This document shows, piece after piece, positions 16,971-26,284 of a DNA stretch of 64,000 nt. The DNA is taken from the NCBI RefSeq assembly GCF_004551525.1, contig NZ_SATR01000002.1, positions 124,001-188,000 on the forward strand, read 5' to 3'. The notes under the pieces are model-generated. The model worked only from the letters and a program-made list of their open reading frames with translations, had not been told where the DNA came from and searched no databases. Position 1 is the first letter of the stretch. Each line of letters begins with the position of its first letter. A program made the translations under genes and the position numbers. The stretch is from Vibrio ouci (GTDB lineage Bacteria; Pseudomonadota; Gammaproteobacteria; Enterobacterales; Vibrionaceae).

Positions 16971-17873
16971 CTATTCAGGGCCGAGCGCAAATTCACGACG
17001 TATCCAGTTCCGAATCAAGAATACATTTTCGTTTTTGAGCTTACTTGGCTGACAAGCGAAATAGAATTTTTGCTTGGAGTTGAGAACCGGTTCACCCACT
17101 TCGACTAAGTACCCTTGGTTCACTTCTTCCCTGACAAATATGCGGTGGGTAACAAATACCCCCAAATGACGAGTTGCTGCTTGTACTGCCTGAATAGAAG
17201 CGCCAAATTTAAGGTTATTGACCGGATCAGGCATAGAATGCTGGTACTTGTCGCACCAAATCCCCCAGTCATGTTTCCGGCGGTCATTTGTCACTATGAT
17301 TGCTGGGTGGCTCTCCAGCAGTGTAATTGGGTCTGTTTGCCCATTGGCGAGTTCAGGACTGGCGACCATGACGAGTTCATCATCAGCCAGTTTCTCACAA
17401 TAGTAGTCTTGCCAATCATCAGTGTGACCATGAATAACGGCAATATCGACGCCTTCATTTTCCATCACAAACTGCCCCACAAGGTTCGATATACGAATAT
17501 CTAGATTAGGAGCGTATTGATTAAACTTATGAACTCTTGGGATCCACCAGTGCATCGCTAAGGAGTTGACCATGTTCAATGTGAGCCGATGTGAGAGGTT
17601 GTTTTCGACTAGCTGCTGAGTGGCGCGAGTGATCTGTTCTAGCGGGGGAGCGACTCGTTTGTAATAACTGCGCCCAAGTGCGTTGAGGGTAATATTTCTG
17701 CCAGTTCGGTTGAACAGAGTTTGCCCAAGATAAGATTCTAACGATTTGATTGATTGGCTTATCGCGGAGTGACTGACGTGCAGTTGATCTGCCGCCTTAG
17801 TCATGCTTTGCGTTTCCGCAACAGCGACAAAAGCATATAAGGATTTAAGTGGCGCAGAAGTTATTTTTTTCAT
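16971..17873 (-). CDS. LysR-family transcriptional regulator
   Basis: LysR-type regulator of 300 residues. The N-terminal winged helix-turn-helix is clear (LYAFVAVAETQSMTKAADQLHVSHSAISQSIKSLE, split here: LYAFVAVAET / SMTKAADQLHVSHSA / ISQSIKSLE), followed by the LysR substrate-binding domain (about 90-290). In sequence style it resembles GcvA-type regulators. It is transcribed away from the EamA transporter gene, 88 bases apart, so that transporter is its most likely target; the inducer is unknown. Confidence 0.88.
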   Translation of the reverse strand: MKKITSAPLKSLYAFVAVAETQSMTKAADQLHVSHSAISQSIKSLESYLGQTLFNRTGRNITLNALGRSYYKRVAPPLEQITRATQQLVENNLSHRLTLNMVNSLAMHWWIPRVHKFNQYAPNLDIRISNLVGQFVMENEGVDIAVIHGHTDDWQDYYCEKLADDELVMVASPELANGQTDPITLLESHPAIIVTNDRRKHDWGIWCDKYQHSMPDPVNNLKFGASIQAVQAATRHLGVFVTHRIFVREEVNQGYLVEVGEPVLNSKQKFYFACQPSKLKNENVFLIRNWIRREFALGPE

Positions 17874-17961
17874 CTGTAAGTTTTTCTTACCAATACTGTC
17901 AATTTAACTCAGTTTTTATTTCTCCCCCTTGTTTCTAAACTAGTCGGTGTAAGGGGGATGT

Positions 17962-18870
17962 ATGTCAATTCAGTTGTACCCGTTTTTATTTATGTTAGCG
18001 TCAACGTTCAGTCTGTCATTAACTGGACTGCTTTCCAAATTTTTGAGTCAATATGTTGATCTGGCAACTCTTGGATTTCTAAGGTTTGTTATACCTGCAG
18101 CGATCATTTTCGTGATTACTCGACAATCGATGATGATGCCAAGAGGTAGGCTCGCTCGCACGATCTGGCTGAGAGCGATATGTATTGCCGGCTGTCAGCT
18201 TTGCTTTATCTATTCACTTTTACACTTAAGCTTAGTGGAAAGTATTGTTCTGTTTGGCACAGGACCACTATTTATCCCTGTGTTAGAAAGGCTTATATAT
18301 AAAACGCCGCTACAATGGTTATCAATAGCCTCGTTGGTGGCAACGTTTTACGGGGTAACGTTACTTGCAGGTGATGTATCGGATATATCGGTACGCCCTG
18401 AGTTACTGGTAGGCTTGGCGTCAGGTTTATTGAATGCGGGATCGCAACTTAGCTTATATAGAATCAGTAAATCGAGCTTATCGGCATTAGAGATTAACTA
18501 CTGGACATTTCTATTTGCAGGCTTGGTTCTATTGCCGTTTATTGGCCATAGCTATGTCAGTTTAGATAGTCTTGTTGATGCAAGTGTTGTTCGGTGGGAA
18601 GGGCTGGTGGCACTGTTAATTATTATCTCAGTGCTGATTATTAACACCCAGGTATTTCGCGCCAAGGCCTATCGTTTAGCGAATTCGGGCACTCAGTTAG
18701 CGCCGCTAGTATTTACCAATGTGCTATTTACCGCGTTATGGCAGCAGATATACTTCGATGTAAGTTACAATGTCACGCAGTCGGTGGGGTTGCTATTAAT
18801 TCTGACCGCTAACATGTTTGTTGTTCTGTTTCCGATTTGCCGCCGTCGTTATAACGCCAAAGCTGCTTAA
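17962..18870 (+). CDS. EamA/DMT-family transporter
   Basis: Inner-membrane drug/metabolite transporter of 302 residues with about ten hydrophobic helices arranged as two EamA repeats (about 5-140 and 150-295). GTAAGGGGGA upstream gives a good ribosome site. Substrate cannot be told from sequence; family members export amino acids, nucleosides or metabolites. The divergent LysR gene is the probable regulator. Confidence 0.85.
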   Translation: MSIQLYPFLFMLASTFSLSLTGLLSKFLSQYVDLATLGFLRFVIPAAIIFVITRQSMMMPRGRLARTIWLRAICIAGCQLCFIYSLLHLSLVESIVLFGTGPLFIPVLERLIYKTPLQWLSIASLVATFYGVTLLAGDVSDISVRPELLVGLASGLLNAGSQLSLYRISKSSLSALEINYWTFLFAGLVLLPFIGHSYVSLDSLVDASVVRWEGLVALLIIISVLIINTQVFRAKAYRLANSGTQLAPLVFTNVLFTALWQQIYFDVSYNVTQSVGLLLILTANMFVVLFPICRRRYNAKAA

Positions 18871-18875
18871 AAATA

Positions 18876-18903
18876 GTAAGCCCCACAAGGGTGTAGGGCT
18901 TTA
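18876..18903. terminator. Inverted repeat, probable bidirectional terminator
   Basis: GTAAGCCC (18876-18883) pairs with GGGCTTAC (18896-18903). It lies between two convergent genes (EamA transporter and the DUF3541 gene), so it can end transcription from both sides, although the T-tracts are short. Confidence 0.6.
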
Positions 18904-18915
18904 CTGTCGAATAGC

Positions 18916-19983
18916 TTATTGAGCGATGAGCCCATAAGGGAGATTGGAGAAGACTTTTGGGTTAGCTTTAATCGTCGGCGCTTCATTTACGCTCTGCCAA
19001 TCAAGCAGCATTATTGCCAATACATTTCGATGTTCACCATAGGCAACATCAAAGTCACCGGTCACAGATGGGATCATCCCTTTATCTTTGTCGATCGACT
19101 TTTGAATCGCTTGGCGTGTCTTTTCTACAACAGGGTCATTTTCAAGCCCTGCCAGTAAAAAGCTAATCCCAACTTCAGCGACAACATCTTCTTTTGCTCT
19201 AAGTAAGATGGTGTCAATGTTGCTACGGAAATAGTCATAGATCCATTGGTACTCTTTCTCATCGACACGATGCTGGTAGTACTCAGAGTCAGCAAAGATA
19301 ATGTGTGTTAGGCCGTAAATCTTATTGCCGTATTGCTGCTTAGAGAGCTTTTTGTCTTGGCTATCAGGATAAGCTTTACGGAAGGCATTGATAAATGGAG
19401 TCACTACATCCTGTTCGTTGAGTTGGCGTAACCAAAATACCTGATTAGCAAGTTGCGCTGCCCAAGCTCGAATCATTTCGGGGTCGGTCGCATACTTCTC
19501 AAAATCATAACGGCGGATGACCTGGCGCAGCTTCTCATCTTCTTTGTGTTTAAGGCCATACTCGTTGGCTCTGGCCATAGAACCGAGTAGGTCAACACCT
19601 AGATAAAGGTATTCAGGCATATGTTTCGTTACGGTATAGCGCCTGACACTGCGCTCGTCGGTATCATCGCTGTAACTAGAAACACGTTTCTCTGAATAGA
19701 GTAGGATTTGCTCTGGAGTGTGAACTTCTTCAGCGAATTTATTGAGTCTGCTGGCGACGCGTGCCATATCACTCCAAACGGCCGCTGAATACTTAGGGTC
19801 GAGTGTTTGTCGATACATTCTTAGGCCATAGTGACCTTCTTTGAATGCAGGAAGCGTGTAGAGCTGAGATTCGTATGTGTCACGAATAATATCAGCAGAA
19901 GCAGTAAAACTCTCAGGTGTAGTTGATGCAAAGGTTGTTTGGCTGATCGCTAAGCCTAAGCATAGTGCGACAAACTTTCCACG
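18916..19983 (-). CDS. Exported DUF3541-like protein
   Basis: Exported protein of 355 residues. Signal peptide MRGKFVALCLGLAISQTTFA, then an all-helical-looking sequence with many Trp/Tyr/Asp residues. I believe it belongs to DUF3541, a Vibrio/Gammaproteobacteria family without known function, but this is from memory of the family and not a search. The start at 19983 follows GAGGAT by 7 bases; an in-frame ATG 24 bases upstream would place charged residues in front of the signal peptide. It stands alone, ending convergently with the transporter. Confidence 0.65.
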   Translation of the reverse strand, partial: RGKFVALCLGLAISQTTFASTTPESFTASADIIRDTYESQLYTLPAFKEGHYGLRMYRQTLDPKYSAAVWSDMARVASRLNKFAEEVHTPEQILLYSEKRVSSYSDDTDERSVRRYTVTKHMPEYLYLGVDLLGSMARANEYGLKHKEDEKLRQVIRRYDFEKYATDPEMIRAWAAQLANQVFWLRQLNEQDVVTPFINAFRKAYPDSQDKKLSKQQYGNKIYGLTHIIFADSEYYQHRVDEKEYQWIYDYFRSNIDTILLRAKEDVVAEVGISFLLAGLENDPVVEKTRQAIQKSIDKDKGMIPSVTGDFDVAYGEHRNVLAIMLLDWQSVNEAPTIKANPKVFSNLPYGLIAQ

Positions 19984-20096
19984 CATGGGGTCATCCTCAT
20001 AGGTCAATTTACCAATCTATCCATTAACACTATCAGAAATTTCTGATTTGATTGTGAGCAATGAGTTAGGACTTACCAATAACTGACAGTTTTAGG

Positions 20097-22298
20097 TTAG
20101 TGGCAAAGGTTGGCTAGCTCTTGTGCAAGTGGCCTAGGTTTAGCAATGCCATAGCCTTGTCCGTAATGAATATTAAGCGACGTTAATATTTCTGCATGCG
20201 CTTCGGTTTCAACGAATTCTGCGACGGTTTTCAGTCCCATGCTTTGTGCGATATGGCTGATATTGCTCACGATGGCCTTGTCTGTTTCGTCTGTATCGAT
20301 ATGTGCGACGAAAGAGCCATCGATCTTGAGTATATCAACCGGGATTCGGCGCAGGTAATCAAACGATGCGTAGCCAGTACCGAAGTCATCGAGCGCAATT
20401 TTACAACCTTGTGCTTGAAGAGAGGCGATATTGATGGATGCCTGAAGTTCATCGTCAAGGGGTTTGCTTTCAGTAATCTCAAAACAGATCTTGTTGAGAG
20501 GAACTCGATAGTAGTTGGCCTTCTCAACAATTTGCCTATCTAAACCTGCGTGGGTAAGGGCTTGAGCGGTCAAATTGATGCAGCAGCTTTCAATGCTATT
20601 CCAGTCGTTAACACGCTCACTGAGCGTTTTAAAGGTGTTGCGGATTACCCATTTATCGAGTTCGACTTCTAAACCAAATTCATGGATGAGCGGAAAAAAC
20701 TCAGCAGGGGCTAGAACATCACCTGATTTGCTCGGGAGGCGGATTAACACCTCAAATGATGCCGCATCATCTAGCGCTTGTAAGTTTCGATATGGCTGGC
20801 AGTAGAGCTCAAATGCATCGTTGTCGAATGCGGCTTGGATTTGGCTTAGCTTCGATATATCACTAGACCTTGCATCAGACAGGTTGACTTCAATCACTGC
20901 TAGGAAAGGCGGACTATTCTCTGCATGGGAACATAGGTCAGACACAGCGGAACCAACCTCTTGTCCTTGAGGAGTGCTTCCATGAACAATCTTAGGGTTT
21001 AAGATCTTAATTGAACGCTCTTGCCACTTAAATGCGAAGTTGACCACCAGTTGATGCAACTGATGAAGTGCGCGGCTATTTGCTTGCGGATGACTGGAAA
21101 GATAAATCAAGCTAGTCGTAAAGGGAGCGGTATAAGCGTTTTGGCATAGAGAACTGTGTTGAGATAAGTGCGTTGACAGTTGCTGAACTAGCTCGCCTTT
21201 GCCTGCTAATCCTAAGGTCTTTAAACGTCGAGTGATCTCAGAAAGATCGATCAAAATTAAACTTGGTTGGTGAATCGCTTGTACGTCATCACGAAGCTGC
21301 GCCATTGAAAATAGCTTGGTATATGGGTCTCTTCGTTCGCTTAAAATCACTTTTTTGAGTGTCAGGTGGTTTTTGATGGCCTGAGCGATCATTAAAAAGA
21401 TGACACTGGTGATGGTAAATAGGATGGCAATAAGGCTATAGAAGGTCTCAATCGTAATCTGTTGCTGGTCAAAAGCATTTACGGAACTGTAGGTACTAAT
21501 GAGGCTCAGAAAGAGAGTGAGCAAAGCTGGTTGTAGGTAGCCAAAGGCCCCAAGTCCTAATCCGATTACAGGCACCAAAATGATGCTCAGTGCATTAAGC
21601 GTTAACAGATCGTCAGCAATGAATGCAGCTAACAAGACCAATGAACTGATTGCAATCCACGGCTTATAAAGTTCTTGGTGCTCACCACGATCACGCATTT
21701 CGTAATCTAATCCAATAAGAATTGAGCGCTGCGCCTTGTCAACACAGCCGAGTAGGACAAGAAACATTGGTGTGAGTAGTACTTGCGTCAGAGCGCTGCT
21801 TAATATCGCGTACCCATAGTAATGAATATCGTCCATATAAGGGTAGTTGAATGCGTTAGTGATGATGATTATCGCGATTGTCATGGCAATCGGATATAGC
21901 ACGACCATGAAGCACAAGTAACAAATCGCCTTAATTGTGAAGTTGTTGCTTGTAACTCTTTGGTTGAGCTCTAAAAACAACCGAGTAAAGAGATAGATCA
22001 CCCCTGGTAGCAACAGTGAAAATGCAATCGCGACGGCGGGTTCTCTTTGAGAGATAAATAAATAGTGAAGCAGCAAGCCCAAAGAGGCGGCTGGAATCGC
22101 TTTAGCTCGCTCTCGAAGAAGGACTGCCGCAATGAAGCTGGCGGTAAAAGAAAGAATATGAACCCGCTCAGTATGGAGCTCGAACAGTAACGATATTTGG
22201 AAAGTGGCGAGAATGCCTAATACGATCCCAACGTGAAGCATCGCTTTGGTTAACATTGTTCTAGAAAACGAAGTGATGGTCATTGAGAATAAGGGCAC
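20097..22298 (-). CDS. Membrane EAL-domain protein, probable c-di-GMP phosphodiesterase
   Basis: Large protein of 733 residues. About eight membrane helices fill residues 15-310 (MASE1-like sensory region), then a degenerate GGDEF-like domain (about 325-470, starting RDPYTKLFSMAQL, lacking any GGDEF signature), and an EAL domain (about 485-730). The EAL signature reads EVL (FEVLIRL), with the other metal and general-base residues present: INLTA, FEITES, DDFGTGYASF, LKIDGSF and QGYGIAKP. It is therefore probably an active phosphodiesterase. The start is a GTG at 22298 with no clear ribosome site; ATG at 22283 is an alternative. Confidence 0.87.
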   Translation of the reverse strand: MPLFSMTITSFSRTMLTKAMLHVGIVLGILATFQISLLFELHTERVHILSFTASFIAAVLLRERAKAIPAASLGLLLHYLFISQREPAVAIAFSLLLPGVIYLFTRLFLELNQRVTSNNFTIKAICYLCFMVVLYPIAMTIAIIIITNAFNYPYMDDIHYYGYAILSSALTQVLLTPMFLVLLGCVDKAQRSILIGLDYEMRDRGEHQELYKPWIAISSLVLLAAFIADDLLTLNALSIILVPVIGLGLGAFGYLQPALLTLFLSLISTYSSVNAFDQQQITIETFYSLIAILFTITSVIFLMIAQAIKNHLTLKKVILSERRDPYTKLFSMAQLRDDVQAIHQPSLILIDLSEITRRLKTLGLAGKGELVQQLSTHLSQHSSLCQNAYTAPFTTSLIYLSSHPQANSRALHQLHQLVVNFAFKWQERSIKILNPKIVHGSTPQGQEVGSAVSDLCSHAENSPPFLAVIEVNLSDARSSDISKLSQIQAAFDNDAFELYCQPYRNLQALDDAASFEVLIRLPSKSGDVLAPAEFFPLIHEFGLEVELDKWVIRNTFKTLSERVNDWNSIESCCINLTAQALTHAGLDRQIVEKANYYRVPLNKICFEITESKPLDDELQASINIASLQAQGCKIALDDFGTGYASFDYLRRIPVDILKIDGSFVAHIDTDETDKAIVSNISHIAQSMGLKTVAEFVETEAHAEILTSLNIHYGQGYGIAKPRPLAQELANLCH

Positions 22299-22510
22299 TG
22301 TCTAGGTTAAGGTTTGAACGGTGCACTATAAAGCAAAGTAGCAATATTGTACCGTCTTATCAATAAATTTATCCATTATCGGTGAAAAGTACGACAAATT
22401 AATGTACGTTTTATATAACTGATAAAAATAACAATCATCGTCATTTTTGCGTAATAGACCAAATAATGGTTTGAATTTGTATTAATAGCGCGACCGTTTC
22501 TGGGGGATAA

Positions 22511-23887
22511 ATGACTTATCATCGAGACAGGCATTATCATATTAGTGCTTTGTTTTTGACCATTTTTGTCTTTTCTATAGGACTCATTGAGTTTCTAGAT
22601 CGCAGTCAGAAATCCTTTCTGAGAGATAGCCTTTTGGCGCGCGCAAAAGAAGAGCTTTCTATCGTTCGCTCTGAGCTTGAAGCCGCGATTGTTGCTGATA
22701 TTTACGTGTCTAATAGCCTCACGACTTTAGTAGCCGCTAACCCTGAATTTGAGTTCTCTGGTTGGGATCTGATCGCTTCCAGTATTCTACGCAAAAGTAG
22801 GCATGTCCAAATAATAGGCCTTGCTCCCGATGATATCGTCCAATTTATCTACCCTTTAGAAGGGAATGAAAAAGTCGTTGGGCTGGACTATCGCACCATT
22901 CCAAACCAGTGGCGAAGCATTAAAAAAGCGCAAGAAGTACAAGATATTTTCATCTCTGGCCCTGTTAATCTTGTGCAAGGAGGAAAGGGCTTAATTGCCC
23001 GAGTGCCGATTTTTACTGACCCGCCTTACAACACAAGATATTGGGGTGTGTGTAGCGTTGTTATTTCTCTCGATTCACTGTTTTTAGATGTGGGTATTTC
23101 ATCATTTGAACACAGATATGTACTTGCGATGCGCGGGATGAACAGTACTGGGATCAATGGCGAAGTGTTCTATGGCTTACAACATACTTTCGATAATGCC
23201 TTTGCTGTAGAAGTGGTCCATTTTCCTTATGGGAGTTGGGCGATAGCGGCGTCAACGAAAGGGGACTTGTTATCCAACAGCGAATGGTACCGGGTGCATG
23301 CGGTTAGACTGTTGGGCTATCCGATGATGGTTATTCTAATCTTCGCGTTTGCGATTACTTTCCGTTTATATTCGCAAGCCACCAATCGATCCTTACATGA
23401 TGAACTGACACGCTTACCCAATCGACGTTACTTTATGTATACCTTAAGCGAGCATTTTGATGCGGCGGTAAAGAATCCCCATAAGGATAAGTTTGCGATT
23501 CTTAATATTGACCTCGATAAGTTCAAACGTATTAATGATACCTACGGGCACGCCGCTGGTGACAAAGTCCTTATCGCAACTGCCGAACGACTTAAGAGCG
23601 TACTTAGGGCTTCAGACCTTGTTGCTCGCATTGGCGGAGATGAATTCTTGATCTTGCTACCAAGAATCGATCGTGTGGAAGATGTTGATATCATAAACAT
23701 TGAATTGCAAAAAGCGGTGTGTCACACCCCTGTTATTTTCGAGCAGAGCCTTATCAACATTCAGGTTAGTGTTGGCTACGCCTTGTACAAACCTGAACTC
23801 AAGGATGTCGATGAACTCCTTAAGCTTGCCGATATTCGCATGTATGAAGAGAAGCGGCGCCAAAGTTTAAAAGAACACACAAATTAA
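22511..23887 (+). CDS. CHASE-domain diguanylate cyclase
   Basis: Membrane sensor of 458 residues: one helix at 12-28, a periplasmic CHASE-type sensor domain (about 35-255, with motif VQIIGLAPDDIVQFIYP), a second helix near 275-295, and a cytoplasmic GGDEF domain from about 298. The active-site motif is intact (RIGGDEFLILLP, about 373-384), as is NIDLDKFKRINDTYGHAAGD. No I-site RxxD is clear. TGGGGGAT lies 5 bases before the start. It diverges from the EAL gene with 212 bases between, so synthesis and breakdown enzymes may be co-regulated. Confidence 0.9.
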   Translation: MTYHRDRHYHISALFLTIFVFSIGLIEFLDRSQKSFLRDSLLARAKEELSIVRSELEAAIVADIYVSNSLTTLVAANPEFEFSGWDLIASSILRKSRHVQIIGLAPDDIVQFIYPLEGNEKVVGLDYRTIPNQWRSIKKAQEVQDIFISGPVNLVQGGKGLIARVPIFTDPPYNTRYWGVCSVVISLDSLFLDVGISSFEHRYVLAMRGMNSTGINGEVFYGLQHTFDNAFAVEVVHFPYGSWAIAASTKGDLLSNSEWYRVHAVRLLGYPMMVILIFAFAITFRLYSQATNRSLHDELTRLPNRRYFMYTLSEHFDAAVKNPHKDKFAILNIDLDKFKRINDTYGHAAGDKVLIATAERLKSVLRASDLVARIGGDEFLILLPRIDRVEDVDIINIELQKAVCHTPVIFEQSLINIQVSVGYALYKPELKDVDELLKLADIRMYEEKRRQSLKEHTN

Positions 23888-23958
23888 CGTACTCAAACGG
23901 CAAGTTAATCTAACCCGTGCTATAGAAATAGTAGTGATGGTTATAAAAGTGCGTGCGT

Positions 23959-24393
23959 ATGAAAGATCTAACTCAGTGGCTTTGTGAATATGGAGAAAGT
24001 CATCAAAACCCCATCAACCAGAAAATCCACAAGGTGGCTGTGCCGGGGATCTTCTTATCTGTTGTGGGATTGATTTGGTCGATTCCTTCGATTGAGTTAT
24101 TTGGGCTCTCCTTAAACTGGGTTTGGATCGCTGCGCTACCAGTGATGGTGTTTTACTTTCGACTCTCATTAAGTGTTTTTCTGATGATGCTGGGATTTAC
24201 CCTCGCGTGTATCGCATTAGTTTGGTCTATCGAACTGATGCAGATATCTATCTTTCTCTTCTCTCTCACGCTTTTCGCTATCTTGTGGCTGTTCCAGTTT
24301 ATTGGCCACAAAATAGAAGGCAAAAAGCCCTCATTTTTTGAAGATCTCCAATTCTTGCTTATTGGACCTATTTGGGTGTTCCGCAAACAGTAA
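23959..24393 (+). CDS. Mpo1-like (DUF962) membrane protein
   Basis: Membrane protein of 144 residues with four hydrophobic helices. The start of the mature sequence, WLCEYGESHQNPINQKIHKVAVP, broken here as YGESHQNP and NQKIHKVAVP, matches the DUF962/Mpo1-like family, whose yeast member (YGL010W) oxidises 2-hydroxy fatty acids using conserved His residues. A second His motif (FIGHKIEGKKPSFFEDLQFLLIGP, seen as IGHKIEGKKP) is present. The bacterial role is not established. I start at ATG 23959 (MKDL); an in-frame GTG lies six bases upstream. Confidence 0.8.
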   Translation: MKDLTQWLCEYGESHQNPINQKIHKVAVPGIFLSVVGLIWSIPSIELFGLSLNWVWIAALPVMVFYFRLSLSVFLMMLGFTLACIALVWSIELMQISIFLFSLTLFAILWLFQFIGHKIEGKKPSFFEDLQFLLIGPIWVFRKQ

Positions 24394-24493
24394 GACTCGA
24401 TATGTACTCGTTTTATCGTTTGCGTTGAATCCCGTGCTCTAAATCACACTTCCTTATAAGTTTGTTAATTCCTTAGTGGTAGTAAATAACAAA

Positions 24494-24509
24494 TGTGACA
24501 ATTGTCATA
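24494..24509. promoter_or_regulatory. CRP-like site upstream of TRAP operon
   Basis: TGTGA at 24494-24498 and TCATA at 24505-24509, separated by six bases, match the CRP consensus TGTGA-N6-TCACA with one mismatch. It lies just upstream of the two GntR-type operators, consistent with catabolite control of a sugar-acid operon. Inferred. Confidence 0.6.
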
Positions 24510-24522
24510 GTAAATTACATGT

Positions 24523-24536
24523 TGTTACCGGTAACA
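24523..24536. promoter_or_regulatory. GntR-type operator 1
   Basis: Perfect palindrome TGTTACCGGTAACA. The core GTTACC-GGTAAC is the type bound by LacI-family gluconate repressors (GntR), and a lacI-type regulator gene lies at the other end of the cluster. Confidence 0.75.
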
Positions 24537-24546
24537 TTGCGCCTAA

Positions 24547-24560
24547 CGTTACCGGTAACA
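24547..24560. promoter_or_regulatory. GntR-type operator 2
   Basis: Second copy of GTTACC-GGTAAC (24548-24559), centred 24 bases from operator 1. Tandem sites in front of the first transporter gene suggest cooperative repression. Confidence 0.75.
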
Positions 24561-24639
24561 TAACAACTACAACCGGTAGGTAACCAAAAGTCATTCCGGC
24601 TAGATTGGATAACTGAAACGAATAAAGGAAACCCCTACT

Positions 24640-25656
24640 ATGAAAGCAATGACGAAAACTCTACTTGCTGCTTCAATGATTAGTCTATTCTCGATGTCTG
24701 CACTTGCTGCCGACTTCACGCTGAAAATTCAATCGTCTGATCCATCGGGCGATCTTAACTTTAAGGTTCAGCAAAACTGGGCAGAACGTGTAGAAACAAT
24801 GTCTAACGGTCGTATCGATATCGACCTTCTACCAGTAGGTGCGGTGGTTAAGCACACTGAAACACTGGGTGCGATCAAAATGGGTATTCTTGATGGCCAG
24901 GTGACGGCGACAGGTTACTTCTCTGGTAAAGATCCAGCGTTTGGTCTAATCGGTAACATGGTTGGTGCATGGTCAGACACCACTCAACTTCTGCAATACA
25001 TGAACTACGGCGGTGGTAACGAGCTAATGACTGAACTTTACGCACCTTACGGTGTGAAGTTCGTTGGTGCATAGACGACTGGTGTTGAGTCATTTATTTC
25101 TAAAAAGCCAATTGACGGCGTTGATGATCTAAAAGGTCTTAAATTGCGCGCACCAGAAGGTCTAGTTCAGCAAGTCTTCGCTGCGGCAGGTGCTACGCCG
25201 GTTAACCTACCAGGTTCAGAAGTGTTTACTGGTCTAAGTAAAGGCGTTATTGATGCCGCGGACTACACAGTATTTTCGACTAACCAAAAAGCGGGCATGA
25301 ACGACATCGCTACTCACCCAGTTCAACCTGGTTTCCACTCGCTGCCTTTGATTGATATTTCAATCTCTCAGAAGAAGTGGGACAAAATGCCAGCGGATCT
25401 ACAAACGATTCTGCAAACGTCAGTGCGTGATTTCTCTTACGACATGACAACTCAGCTAAAAATGGCTGACCAAGCCGCAGTAAAAGAAGCGCAAGCTAAC
25501 CCAGAAATCACAATTCACGACTGGTCTCAAGAAGAGCGTAAGAAATTCCGTGAGATTGCTAAAGGTCAGTGGAAGGTATTTGCGGAGCGCTCTCCTAACG
25601 CACAAAAAGTGTATGACTCTGTAACAACATTCCTAGAGACCAATGGTCTTCTTTAA
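24640..25656 (+). pseudogene. TRAP transporter solute-binding protein DctP with internal amber stop
   Basis: Periplasmic binding protein of a TRAP transporter, probably for gluconate or a related sugar acid. Signal peptide 1-23, then a DctP domain (TLKIQSSDPSGDLNFKVQQ at the start) that continues in the same frame past a TAG at 25072-25074. After the stop the frame reads TTGVESFISKKPIDGVDDL, the normal DctP continuation, and stays open to 25656. The stop interrupts KFVGA-[stop]-TTG, where DctP proteins usually have Trp, so a single G-to-A change (TGG to TAG) explains it. Full length would be 338 residues. The gene is broken, or read with an amber suppressor, or this is a sequencing error. AAAGGAAA precedes the start. 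The other TRAP genes are intact. Confidence 0.85.
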
Positions 25657-25684
25657 GCTACTCACGTTTGTTTAGCTTCTCTGT

Positions 25685-25710
25685 GGAGGGCGAAAGCCCT
25701 CCTGTTTTTT
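25685..25710 (+). terminator. Hairpin between dctP and dctQ, likely attenuating terminator
   Basis: GGAGGGC (25685-25691) and GCCCTCC (25696-25702) form a perfect 7-bp stem with a GAAA tetraloop, followed by TGTTTTTT. Such partial terminators between binding-protein and membrane-subunit genes keep the binding protein more abundant. Confidence 0.75.
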
Positions 25711-25726
25711 CCAGGATTGCCCAATT

Positions 25727-26284
25727 ATGACTGATAACACTTCACATACTCCGCCTGAGCAGGAAGAGCAACCACGTAACATTCTTGATAGAGCCATTAT
25801 TAAAATCAGTAATCTATTAAGTTGGTTGTTTATCGTTACTGTACTCATTTCATTTTACGAAGTTGTCATGCGTTATGCCTTCGATGCACCAACGACGTGG
25901 GTACACGAAACGGCCTCTTTTGTTGGTGGTTCTCTCTTTATTGTTGGCGGTATCTACGCCTTTGCGGCGAACAAACATGTTCGAGTTGTTCTTATCTATG
26001 ATTCGGTTTCTGCTCAAACACGAAAATATCTCAACCTCGTTCATCATATTGTGGGTTTAGCGTTCGCGGGTATGTTGGCGTACGCATCTTATTCAATGGT
26101 TCAAGAGTCTTGGTTTACACCTTGGGGTGACCTTCGCCTTGAAACCTCTGGCTCGGTTCTCAATGCACCGTATCCAGCTCTATTGAAAGGCATCATCTTT
26201 GTTTGTCTTTGTGTTCTTGTTGTCCAGTTTGTATTGCACCTCATCCAAGAGATTGTAGGTCTAGGGAAGAAAGACGATGTTTGA
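25727..26284 (+). CDS. dctQ: TRAP transporter small permease DctQ
   Basis: Small membrane subunit of the TRAP transporter, 185 residues with four hydrophobic helices (about 32-52, 65-85, 105-125, 150-172). The motif FYEVVMRYAFDAPTTWVHE is characteristic of DctQ (shown as VVMRYAF and WVHE). It pairs with DctM in the membrane. Its end overlaps the dctM start by 8 bases. Intact. Confidence 0.9.
   Translation: MTDNTSHTPPEQEEQPRNILDRAIIKISNLLSWLFIVTVLISFYEVVMRYAFDAPTTWVHETASFVGGSLFIVGGIYAFAANKHVRVVLIYDSVSAQTRKYLNLVHHIVGLAFAGMLAYASYSMVQESWFTPWGDLRLETSGSVLNAPYPALLKGIIFVCLCVLVVQFVLHLIQEIVGLGKKDDV

Noticed and set aside
20196..20543. 115-codon open frame on the + strand
   Set aside because: Antisense to the EAL domain; many codons mirror the conserved EAL motifs on the other strand.
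25144..25656. Second half of the TRAP binding protein as an independent gene from a TTG
   Set aside because: No ribosome site at 25144, and the translated frame is continuous with the upstream half except for the amber codon; treated as one interrupted gene.
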